From Kitasatospora sp. MAP12-44 (GTDB taxonomy: Bacteria; Actinomycetota; Actinomycetes; Streptomycetales; Streptomycetaceae): a DNA stretch of 64,000 nt. This document shows positions 51,044 through 59,203 of this stretch, in pieces. Where the stretch lies: the NCBI RefSeq assembly GCF_029892095.1, contig NZ_JARZAE010000004.1:2666001-2730000 (forward strand), in the 5' to 3' direction. A model generated the notes under the pieces. It saw only the letters and a program-made list of their open reading frames with translations, did not search any database and was not told the DNA's origin. Numbering within the stretch: position 1 is the stretch's first letter; each line of letters starts with the position of its first letter. The translations under genes and the position numbers were made by a program.

Positions 51044-51160
51044 GCACAAGCCCCTCGCACGACATCCCCTGGACACCCTCCCCGCTGCGCCCGCGGTTCC
51101 TCGACCATGCCCGCGCAGCCGCTTCTCCCGCATCGCCACCCGAGTAAGAGAGGCTCAGAA

Positions 51161-52486
51161 ATGCCCAAGGAATCCGCCCACACCCAGCCGGAACACGCGC
51201 ACTACAGCTGCGTGGGCATCGGCGCCGGCCCGGCCAACCTCAGCCTGGCGTCGCTGCTGCACGGCCACCCCGAGGTGTCGAACCTCTTCGTCGACCGCCG
51301 GGACTCGTTCGGCTGGCACGACGGCCAGCAGATACCCGGCGCCACCCTCCAGGTCTCGCTCTTCAAGGACCTGGTCAGCCTGACCGACCCGACCAACCCG
51401 TTCTCCTTCCTGTCCTACCTGCACGAGCAGGGCCGGATCTACCACTTCCTGAACGCCCAGTTCGCCGACGTGCCGCGGCTGGAGTTCCGCAACTACCTGG
51501 AGTGGGCGAGCCGGCGCAACCCCAACGTGGTGTTCGGCGAGGAGGTCCGCACGGTCGAGTTCGACCGGCACTTCACCGTCCGCACCAGCCGCCGCACGGT
51601 GACGGCCGACAACCTGGTGCTCGGCGTCGGCAACCAGCCCTGGGTGCCGCCGCAGGCGCTCGGCCGGCTCGGCGAAACCCAGTTCCACGTCAGCGACTTC
51701 GTGGAGCGGGCGCGCTCGCTGGGCGGCAAGCGGATCGTGGTGGTCGGCGGCGGCCAGTCGGGCGCCGAGGCGTTCCTCGACCTGATCTCCCGCGCGGGCG
51801 CCGAGCTGCCCCGCCGGGTCTCCTGGGTCTCCCGGCGCCGCAACTACTTCCCGATCGACGACTCGCCGTTCACCAACGACTTCTACATGCCGGACCACTC
51901 GGACTACTTCTACGGCCTGGACCGGGAGACCCGGGCCCGCTTCAACAGCGCGCACACCCTCACCAGCGACGGGGTGTCGGAGGCCACCCTGCGCGAGATC
52001 TACCAGCGCGTCTACGTGCACCGCTTCATCGAGCAGTCCGAGGACCTGGTCGCGCTGGAGCCCAACCGCGAGGTCACCCGGGTCACCCCGGGCGTCGCGG
52101 GCGGCTGGACGGTCGAGGTCCAGCACAACGACCAGCGGTACGGCACCGAGCGCTACGAGGCCGACGTGATCGTCTGGGCCACCGGCTACCGCCCGGCCCG
52201 CACCGACTTCCTGGCCCCGATCGAGGACCGGCTGGAGCGCGAGGGCGACGAGCTGCGGATCGACCAGGACTTCGCGGTCCGCTGGGACGGCCCCGCCGAC
52301 CGGAACATCTTCGTGCAGAACGGCGCCAAGCAGCAGCGCGGCCTGGCCGACCCCAACCTCAGCCTGAACGCCTGGCGCAGCCGCCGGATCGTCGACCGGC
52401 TGCGCGGGGTGCGGAGCAACGAGCAGCTGGACTCCTTCATCGACTGGTCCGCCAAGTCCGATGTCGCAGCCCGGTGGGCGGCATGA
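51161..52486 (+). CDS. L-lysine N6-monooxygenase (SidA/IucD family; Spb38-like)
   Basis: 441-residue FAD/NADPH-dependent N-hydroxylating monooxygenase. FAD site GIGAGPANLSLASLL, the family block LQVSLFKDLVSLTDPTNPFS and LSYLHEQGRIYHF, NADPH site VVVGGGQSGAEAF, and ATGYRPAR near the C-terminus. Produces N6-hydroxylysine (N5-hydroxyornithine would be the alternative). In siderophore loci such genes pair with acyltransferases and siderophore synthetases, absent here; instead the next two genes are the oxidase and hydrazine synthetase, matching Spb38 context. ATG at 51161; upstream in-frame codons lack a ribosome site. Overlaps the next gene by ATGA. Confidence 0.93.
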   Translation: MPKESAHTQPEHAHYSCVGIGAGPANLSLASLLHGHPEVSNLFVDRRDSFGWHDGQQIPGATLQVSLFKDLVSLTDPTNPFSFLSYLHEQGRIYHFLNAQFADVPRLEFRNYLEWASRRNPNVVFGEEVRTVEFDRHFTVRTSRRTVTADNLVLGVGNQPWVPPQALGRLGETQFHVSDFVERARSLGGKRIVVVGGGQSGAEAFLDLISRAGAELPRRVSWVSRRRNYFPIDDSPFTNDFYMPDHSDYFYGLDRETRARFNSAHTLTSDGVSEATLREIYQRVYVHRFIEQSEDLVALEPNREVTRVTPGVAGGWTVEVQHNDQRYGTERYEADVIVWATGYRPARTDFLAPIEDRLEREGDELRIDQDFAVRWDGPADRNIFVQNGAKQQRGLADPNLSLNAWRSRRIVDRLRGVRSNEQLDSFIDWSAKSDVAARWAA

Positions 52487-53568
52487 CCGCGCGGCCGCCC
52501 GTCGACGTGGCCGTCGTGGGGGCGGGGATCATCGGCTGCCTGACGGCCCGCGAGATCCTCGCCCGCGCGCCCGGCTCGACGGTCACCGTGCTGGACCGGG
52601 ACGCCGTCGGCTCGGGTGCCAGCCGCCGCTCGGCCGGGCTGCACTTCCCGCGCGGCGGCACCGGGCAGGTCCGCCGGATGACGGCCTACAGCCAGGACTA
52701 CTACGCCGAGTTGACCGACCTGCTGCCCGGCCTGCCGATCCACCCGCTGGCGATGTCGGTGGTCAGCGCCGACGAGAGCCGGCTGCGCGAGCAGTACCTG
52801 GCGAGCGCCGAGCCGCTGCGCACCGACCGCGTTCCCGGCGAGCTGGTCAGGGTGCCCGAGGGCGCGGGCGTCTGGGAGGTCACCGGCGGCCAGTACGCGG
52901 ACGTGCACGGGCTGACCCGCGAGCTGTTCGGCTCGCTGCGCGGGCAGGTCGAGGTGCGCGAGGGCGTCGCCGTCCGCGCGCTGCTCCCAGGATCCGACCA
53001 CGTCACCCTGTGGCTGGGCACCGGCGAGGAGTTGACGGCCCGTCAGGTCGTCCTGGCGCCCGGCCCGTGGATCGCCGCCCCCGCCTGGCAGGAGCTGCTC
53101 GCGCCGCTCGGCGTGCGGGTCAAGAAGGTCGTCGCCCTGCACATCGAGCGCCGGCCCGCCCCTGGCGACCACGCGATCGTGCTGCAGGACGAGGACGCCT
53201 TCCTGCTGCCGCTGCACGACCGCGGCCACTGGCTCTTCAGCTACACCTGCCAGGAGTGGGACGTCGACCCGGACGAGCTCACCGACGGGCTGCGCCCCGC
53301 CGACCTGCGCGACGCGCTGGCCGCGCTGCGCGCGCTGGCCCCCGGGCTCGCCGAGCACTGCACCTCGGGCCGGGTGTTCTGCGACGCCTACAGCGGCACC
53401 GGCGAACCGCTGGTGCGCGCGCTGCCCGCCGACTCCCGGCTGATCTTCGCCGGCGCCGCCAACGGCTCCGGCTACCGCCTCGCCCCGGCCATCGCCGCGC
53501 AGGCCGCCGACCTCCTCCACCTTCTTCCCACGTCAGGAAGCCTTGCCATGTCAGGAAGCCAGCAATGA
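52483..53568 (+). CDS. FAD-dependent amine oxidase (D-amino-acid/glycine oxidase family; Spb39-like)
   Basis: 361 residues with the DAO fold: AVVGAGIIGCLTAREIL at the N-terminus, GSGASRRSAGLHFPRGG flavin loop, and C-terminal IFAGAANGSGYRLAPAIA. In the s56-p1 pathway the corresponding enzyme oxidises N6-(carboxymethylamino)lysine at the lysine C6 side, freeing hydrazinoacetic acid and 2-aminoadipate 6-semialdehyde. The same role is inferred from family and context. Overlaps both flanking genes by 4 bp, so the three proteins are made together. Confidence 0.88.
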   Translation: MTARPPVDVAVVGAGIIGCLTAREILARAPGSTVTVLDRDAVGSGASRRSAGLHFPRGGTGQVRRMTAYSQDYYAELTDLLPGLPIHPLAMSVVSADESRLREQYLASAEPLRTDRVPGELVRVPEGAGVWEVTGGQYADVHGLTRELFGSLRGQVEVREGVAVRALLPGSDHVTLWLGTGEELTARQVVLAPGPWIAAPAWQELLAPLGVRVKKVVALHIERRPAPGDHAIVLQDEDAFLLPLHDRGHWLFSYTCQEWDVDPDELTDGLRPADLRDALAALRALAPGLAEHCTSGRVFCDAYSGTGEPLVRALPADSRLIFAGAANGSGYRLAPAIAAQAADLLHLLPTSGSLAMSGSQQ

Positions 53569-55859
53569 TCATCAATACCTACGACCCGTCGGTGCTGCAC
53601 GACGCCTTCGGCATCGAGATGAGCGGCATCGACGGCATCGAGGGCCTCCAGGGCTCCGGAGCCGGCTGGGGACGGGTGGCGCCCGGCGTCAGCTCGCAGC
53701 TGCACCGCCATGACGAGACCGAGTTCTTCGTGATCGTCGCGGGCTCGGGCGAGTTCATCGTCGGCGATCAGCACCACCCGGCAACGCCCGGCACGGTGGC
53801 GCTCTTCGAGCCCTTCGAGACCCATGTGCTGCACAACACCGGCGAGAGCGACCTGCTCTTCGTCACCCAGTACTGGCGCGACGCCGAGCGGGCCCTGGAG
53901 GCCTCCCGGCGGGCCGAGCGCGGCGGCTTCGCGGACCGTCCGGTCTTCGTCTTCTCCACCCCGCCGACCCCCAACGGCGATCTGCACCTGGGCCACCTCT
54001 CCGGCCCGTACCTGGGCGCCGACGCCTTCGTCCGCTACCAGCGGATGAACGGTACGCAGGCCTGGCACCTCACCGGCAGCGACGACTTCCAGAGCTACGT
54101 GGTCGGCGCCGCCGACCGCGACGGCCGCACCCCGGCCGAGACCGCCGCGCACTACAGCGCCGAGATCGCCGCCACCCTGCAGCTGATGGACATCCCGCTC
54201 GACCAGTACACCGTCACCAACGAGGACGCCTCCTACCCGGCCGGCCTGCAGGCCTTCTTCTCCCGCCTGGTGGAGTCCGGACGAGTCGCTCTCCAGGAGG
54301 GCGCCGCGCTCTTCGACGGCGAGAGCGGCGACTACCTCTACGAGGTCGACGTCAAGGGCGGCTGCCCGACCTGCTCGCACGCCACCTCCGGCAACATCTG
54401 CGAGGAGTGCGGCGAGCCGAACTCCGTGGTCGACCTGGTCCAGCCGCGCTCCAACCGCTCCGACGCCGAGCCGCGAACCGGCAGCGCCGAGCGCTACACC
54501 CTCCCGCTGCACGAGTTCGCGCCGGCGATCGCCGCCCACCACCGGCTCGGCCGGGTCCCCGCCCGGCTGCGCGAGCTCGCGATGCGGCTGTTCCGCCGCC
54601 CGAGCCTGGACATCAGCGTCAGCCACCCCTCCGGGTGGGGCGTGCGGCCCGCCGAGGACGCGGGCGAGGGCCAGGTGATCTGGGTCTGGCCCGAGATGTC
54701 CTACGGGTTCCTGCACGGCATCGAGGCGCTGGGCCGCCGCACCGGGCAGGACTGGCGGGCCGCCGCGCCGCAGCCGGACTGGAAGATCGTGCACTTCTTC
54801 GGCTACGACAACAGCTTCTACCACGCGATCCTCTACCCCGCGCTGTACCAACTCGCCTTCCCTGACTGGGCGCCGGACATCGACTACCACGTCAACGAGT
54901 TCTACCTGCTCGAGGGCTCCAAGTTCTCCACCAGCCGGCGGCACGCCGTCTGGGGCAAGGAGATCCTCAACCCGCAGAGCGTCGACTCGGTGCGCTACTT
55001 CCTCTCGCTGACCCGCCCCGAGGGCCGGCGCACCAACTTCGGCCGCGCGGAGTACCGCGAGGTGCTGGAGCAGACCCTGGTCGGCGGCTGGCAGGGCTGG
55101 CTGAACGACCTCGGCGCCCGGGTTGCCAAGAACTACGCCGGGCAGGCACCCGACGCCGGCAACTGGACCGCCGAGCACACCGCCTTCCTGGCCCGACTCG
55201 GCTCCAGGCTCGACGCGTTGACCAACAGCCTGGGCCGCGACGGCTTCTCGCTGAACCGGGCCGCCGCCGAGCTGAACGGCATCGTCGAGGACACCGTGCG
55301 CTTCGCCGCCGCCGAGAGCCCGCTCGCCGAGGCCGAGGGCTGGCGCGACGAGGCGCGCACGGCGACCGCGCTGGAGCTGGCCGCCGCCCGGCTGCTGGCG
55401 CACGGCGCGGCGCCGGTGATGCCGCGCTTCGCCGCCAAGCTGGCCGCCGCGCTCGGGCTGCCCGCCCCCGCCCGCTGGCCGAGCACGCCGGAGCTGCTCA
55501 CCCCGGGCAGCCGGGTCGACCTGGCCGACCAGGTGTTCTTCGGCGCCCCCGCTCAGGCCGAATCCCCCGAAGCCCCCGCGCTGCTCGGCTGGCTCACCGA
55601 CCTGGTCGCCAGCACCCTGCAGGCGCCGCCGGCCCCGGCCGACGCCACCCTGCTGGAGCTGGGGGCCAGTTCGCTGCAGAGCGTGCTGCTGCAGTACCAG
55701 CTCCTGGAGCAGCTGGACGTCGACATCCTGGTCGACGAACTGCTCGGCGAGCACGACCTCGCCGCGCTCGCCGCCCTGCTGGAGCAGCGGGCCGAGCCGG
55801 CCGCCGTCTCGGCCGTCCTCTCCGCCGCCTCTTCGGTAGCGATCGGGGTGGCGGCATGA
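53565..55859 (+). CDS. Hydrazine synthetase: cupin-MetRS-like fusion with C-terminal carrier domain
   Basis: 764 residues. Residues 1-105 are a cupin with a full metal set: His47 and His49 in QLHRHDETE, Glu53 and His87 in FETHVLHN. Residues 125-620 resemble class I methionyl-tRNA synthetase: HIGH-equivalent HLGH at 141-144, zinc knuckle CPTC and CEEC near 267-285, and KMSKS-equivalent SKFSTS near 452. Residues 683-745 form an acyl/peptidyl carrier domain with the phosphopantetheine Ser in LLELGASSLQSVLL (near 702-703). Cupin-MetRS enzymes (Spb40/PipS type) esterify N6-hydroxylysine with an amino acid, glycine in s56-p1, and rearrange it to an N-N bond. The carrier domain is an unusual addition. 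Confidence 0.92.
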   Translation: MIINTYDPSVLHDAFGIEMSGIDGIEGLQGSGAGWGRVAPGVSSQLHRHDETEFFVIVAGSGEFIVGDQHHPATPGTVALFEPFETHVLHNTGESDLLFVTQYWRDAERALEASRRAERGGFADRPVFVFSTPPTPNGDLHLGHLSGPYLGADAFVRYQRMNGTQAWHLTGSDDFQSYVVGAADRDGRTPAETAAHYSAEIAATLQLMDIPLDQYTVTNEDASYPAGLQAFFSRLVESGRVALQEGAALFDGESGDYLYEVDVKGGCPTCSHATSGNICEECGEPNSVVDLVQPRSNRSDAEPRTGSAERYTLPLHEFAPAIAAHHRLGRVPARLRELAMRLFRRPSLDISVSHPSGWGVRPAEDAGEGQVIWVWPEMSYGFLHGIEALGRRTGQDWRAAAPQPDWKIVHFFGYDNSFYHAILYPALYQLAFPDWAPDIDYHVNEFYLLEGSKFSTSRRHAVWGKEILNPQSVDSVRYFLSLTRPEGRRTNFGRAEYREVLEQTLVGGWQGWLNDLGARVAKNYAGQAPDAGNWTAEHTAFLARLGSRLDALTNSLGRDGFSLNRAAAELNGIVEDTVRFAAAESPLAEAEGWRDEARTATALELAAARLLAHGAAPVMPRFAAKLAAALGLPAPARWPSTPELLTPGSRVDLADQVFFGAPAQAESPEAPALLGWLTDLVASTLQAPPAPADATLLELGASSLQSVLLQYQLLEQLDVDILVDELLGEHDLAALAALLEQRAEPAAVSAVLSAASSVAIGVAA

Positions 55860-58800
55860 GTCACCTCGACGTCCTGCGGGAGATCGAGGCCCGCGGGCTC
55901 TCGGTCGGCGTCACCGGCGGGGACCTGCGCCTGCAGGGCAGCCGCGAGCGGATCGACGCCGAGCTGGTCGCCCGGATCAAGGCCTGCAAGCCGCAGCTGA
56001 TCGCCCACCTGAGCACCCTGACCGCCCACGAGCCCGGCAGCTTCGCGCTGACCCCGTTGCAGCACAGCTACCTGCTGGGCCGCGGCGGCATCTTCGAGAT
56101 CGGCGACATCGCCAGCCACGTCTACCACGAGATCGAGGGCAGCTGGGACCTGGACCGGCTGGAGGCCGCGCTGCGCGCCGTCGTCCAGCGGCACGACGTG
56201 CTGCGCTCGCGCTTCAGCGAGGACGGCCGCCAGCTGGTCGAGCCGGACGCGGACGGCCTGCGGATCGAGCGGCTCGACCTGCGCGGCCTGTCCGCCGCCG
56301 AGCAGGACGCCCGGCGCCTGGCCCTGCGCGAGGAGCGCTCGCACCGGGTGCTGCCCGCCGACCGGGCGCCGCTGATCGCCGTCGAGGCGACCGTCCTGCG
56401 CGAGGACCTGACGGTGCTGCACATCAGCCACGACGGCCTGGTGATGGACGGCATCAGCAGCTTCCTCTTCTTCCGCGCCTGGTGGGAGGAGTACCAGGGC
56501 CACCCGGCCCCGGCCGGCCGGGAGTTGCCGTTCGAGGACTACGTGGCCGCGCTGGAGAGCGCCCGCGCCAAGGCCCCGGCCGAGCGCTCCCGGGCGTACT
56601 GGGCGGGGCGGTTGGACGACCTGGCCCCGCACCCGGACCTGCCGCTGGCCACCAGCCCGTCCGCGATCACCCGCACCCGCTTCACCCAGCGCCTGGTCCA
56701 GCTGGACCCCGCGCGCTGGTCCGCCCTGAAGGACCGCGCCAAGCGGGCCGGGCTGACCCCCTCCGGGCTGCTGATCGCCGCCTACGCGGAGGTGCTCTCA
56801 CGCTGGGGCGCGGGCTCCCGCTTCACCCTCAACACCACGGTGGCCAACCGGCCGCCGCTGCACCACCGGGTCTTCGAGGCGATCGGACCGTTCTCCGACA
56901 CCATGCTCGTCGAGGTCGAGATCGACCGCCGACTCGCCTTCGAGGAGCGGGCGCAGGCCCTGCAGGCCCGACTGCGCACCGCGCTGGACCACCGCCACCA
57001 CTCCGGCATCGAGGTGCTGCGCGAGCTGGGCCGCCGCCGTGGCGGGGCGGCCGAGGCGCGGATGCCGTTCACCTTCAACAGCGCGATCGGCTACGCCCGT
57101 GAGGACGTGGACGGCTCCGCCCTGGAGCTGTTCGGGCCCGAGGTGTACAGCGTCAGCCAGACCCCGCAGGTGTGGCTGAACGCCTTCGCGATGGAGCAGC
57201 ACGGCGGCCTGGTGGTCCAGTTGGACGCCGTCGACGAGCTCTTCCCGCAGGGCCTGCCGGACGCGCTGGCCCGCGGCTACCAGACCCTGCTCGAGACCCT
57301 GACCGAGGAGGACGCCTGGTCGCGGACCACCTTCGAGCTGCTGCCCGAGGAGCAGCGCCGGCGCCGGCGCACGGCCAATGACACCGCCCTGGAGCTGCCC
57401 GAGGTGCTGCTCCAGAACGCCTTCACCGCACGGGCGCTGGCCGATCCGCAGGCCGTCGCGATCCTCACCTCGCAGCTCTCGATGAGCTACGGCGAGCTGC
57501 ACCGGCGGGCCTCGCACACCGCCGCCTGGCTGCGTGAGCGGGGCGTCGGCCGGGACGAGCTGGTCGGCCTGGTGATGCACCGCGGCCCGGAGCAGCTGAT
57601 CGGCATCCTGGCCACCGTGCTGGCCGGCGCGGCCTACCTGCCGGTGGACGCGGCGCTGCCGGCCGAGCGCCGGCAGTACATGCTGCGCGACGGACGGGTG
57701 CGCTGCGTGCTCAGCAACGCCGGCTGGCAGGACGCGGACGGCCGCGAGGTGCTGGCCCTGGACGCCACCGACGAGCCGCCCGCCGGCCCGCCGATCGCGC
57801 TGGAGCCGCTGCCCGGCGCCCACCCGGACGACCTCGCCTATGTGCTCTACACCTCCGGCACCACCGGCGCGCCCAAGGGCGTCATGGTGACCCAGCGCAA
57901 CGTGGCCAACGTGGTCGCCGACTGCCACACCCGCTTCGGCATCAGCCCCGCCGACCGGTTCTTCGCGATCAGCGCCTTCAACTTCGACCTCTCCGTCTGG
58001 GACGTCTTCGGCGCCCTGTCGGCCGGCGCCGCGCTGGTGATGCCGGACCGCGACAAGGCGGTGGACCCGGCGCACTGGCTGCGGCTGTGCGAGAGCGCCG
58101 GGGTGACGGTGTGGAACTCGGTGCCGGCGATCGTCGCACTGATGCACGACCAGGCCGTCGCCGAGCGGACCGCGCCGCCCGCGCTGCGCCTGGTGATGAT
58201 GAGCGGCGACCGGCTGCCGCCCGCGCTGCCCGCCGCGCTGCGCCGGCTGCGGCCCGACCTGGAGGTCGTCTCGCTGGGCGGACCAACCGAGACCACCATC
58301 TGGAACATCCTGCACCCCGTCGGCGAAGAGGAGGACGGCAGCGAGAGCATCCCGTACGGGCGGCCGAACACCAACAACCGCGCCTACGTCCTCGACCAGG
58401 ACGGCCAGGACGCGCCGGACTGGGTGACCGGCGAGATCGTCGCGGCGGGCACCGGGCTGGCCCGCGGCTACTGGGGCGACGAGCAGCGCACCGCCGAGCG
58501 GTTCTTCCTGGACGAGGCGCGCGGCGAGCGGCTCTACCGCACCGGCGACCTCGGCCGCTACCTGCCCAGCGGCGAGATCGCGATCCTGGGCCGCAGCGAC
58601 TTCCAGATCAAGGTGAACGGCTACCGGATCGAGGCCGGCGAGGTGGAGACCCGGCTGGCCGCCCGCGCGGCGGTGCACCAGGCCGTGGTGGTCCGCCAGG
58701 CGGGCGCCCGCGGGGACCGCCTGGTCGCGCACCTGGTGCCGACCGGAACGGACCGTCCGAGCGTCGCGGAGCTGCGCCAGGAGCTGCGGGCCGAGCTGCC

Positions 58801-59203
58801 CGACTACATGATCCCGTCCGCCGTGGTCTGGCACGACGAGCTGCCGCTCACCCGCAATGGCAAGGTGGACCGCGGCGAGCTGCTGCGCCGGGCCCCCGAG
58901 GCGGAGTCGGCCGCGCCGGCCGCGCCGGGAGTCGTGGACGACGCGCCGGCCACCGAGACCGAGCTGCTGCTCAGCGGTATCTGGTCGGAGATCCTGCGCG
59001 GCGCGGTGGTCGGGCCGAACGACAACCTCTATGCGCTGGGCGGCGATTCGATCAGCGCCGCGCGCATCCTGACCGCGGTGCGCAAGCGCTTCAAGGTGGG
59101 CATCGCGCTGGACCTGCTGCCCGCCCTGGAGACCGTCCGCCTGATGGCCGCCCACATCACCGCGGCGACCATCACTGCGGCGAGCGAGGGGAACGCCCGA
59201 TGA
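55856..59203 (+). CDS. NRPS module: docking-Cy-A(Cys predicted)-PCP
   Basis: 1115 residues. Residues 1-55 resemble a TubC-type N-terminal docking segment (LREIEARGLSVGVTGGDLRL). Residues 65-490 are a condensation-fold domain with DGLVMD (after HISH, near 192-198), the DxxxxD signature of heterocyclization. The A domain (about 500-985) has YTSGTTGAPKG, FNFDLSVWDVFG, GGPTETTIWN and YRTGDLGRY; read by eye its binding-pocket residues (D-L-W-N, then S, L, I, W, K) are close to the cysteine code DLYNLSLIWK. The PCP has GGDSISA (Ser near 1064). No TE or oxidase domain. Expected to add cysteine and cyclise it to a thiazoline. Overlaps the hydrazine synthetase gene by ATGA. Confidence 0.92.
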   Translation: MSHLDVLREIEARGLSVGVTGGDLRLQGSRERIDAELVARIKACKPQLIAHLSTLTAHEPGSFALTPLQHSYLLGRGGIFEIGDIASHVYHEIEGSWDLDRLEAALRAVVQRHDVLRSRFSEDGRQLVEPDADGLRIERLDLRGLSAAEQDARRLALREERSHRVLPADRAPLIAVEATVLREDLTVLHISHDGLVMDGISSFLFFRAWWEEYQGHPAPAGRELPFEDYVAALESARAKAPAERSRAYWAGRLDDLAPHPDLPLATSPSAITRTRFTQRLVQLDPARWSALKDRAKRAGLTPSGLLIAAYAEVLSRWGAGSRFTLNTTVANRPPLHHRVFEAIGPFSDTMLVEVEIDRRLAFEERAQALQARLRTALDHRHHSGIEVLRELGRRRGGAAEARMPFTFNSAIGYAREDVDGSALELFGPEVYSVSQTPQVWLNAFAMEQHGGLVVQLDAVDELFPQGLPDALARGYQTLLETLTEEDAWSRTTFELLPEEQRRRRRTANDTALELPEVLLQNAFTARALADPQAVAILTSQLSMSYGELHRRASHTAAWLRERGVGRDELVGLVMHRGPEQLIGILATVLAGAAYLPVDAALPAERRQYMLRDGRVRCVLSNAGWQDADGREVLALDATDEPPAGPPIALEPLPGAHPDDLAYVLYTSGTTGAPKGVMVTQRNVANVVADCHTRFGISPADRFFAISAFNFDLSVWDVFGALSAGAALVMPDRDKAVDPAHWLRLCESAGVTVWNSVPAIVALMHDQAVAERTAPPALRLVMMSGDRLPPALPAALRRLRPDLEVVSLGGPTETTIWNILHPVGEEEDGSESIPYGRPNTNNRAYVLDQDGQDAPDWVTGEIVAAGTGLARGYWGDEQRTAERFFLDEARGERLYRTGDLGRYLPSGEIAILGRSDFQIKVNGYRIEAGEVETRLAARAAVHQAVVVRQAGARGDRLVAHLVPTGTDRPSVAELRQELRAELPDYMIPSAVVWHDELPLTRNGKVDRGELLRRAPEAESAAPAAPGVVDDAPATETELLLSGIWSEILRGAVVGPNDNLYALGGDSISAARILTAVRKRFKVGIALDLLPALETVRLMAAHITAATITAASEGNAR

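Noticed and set aside
51161..52486. Hydroxamate siderophore cluster marker
   Set aside because: No IucA/IucC-type synthetase, siderophore acyltransferase or siderophore receptor is present, and the gene is coupled to the oxidase and cupin-MetRS genes.
53565..55859. Housekeeping methionyl-tRNA synthetase
   Set aside because: The N-terminal cupin, C-terminal carrier domain, altered KMSKS motif and operon context fit the hydrazine synthetase family instead.
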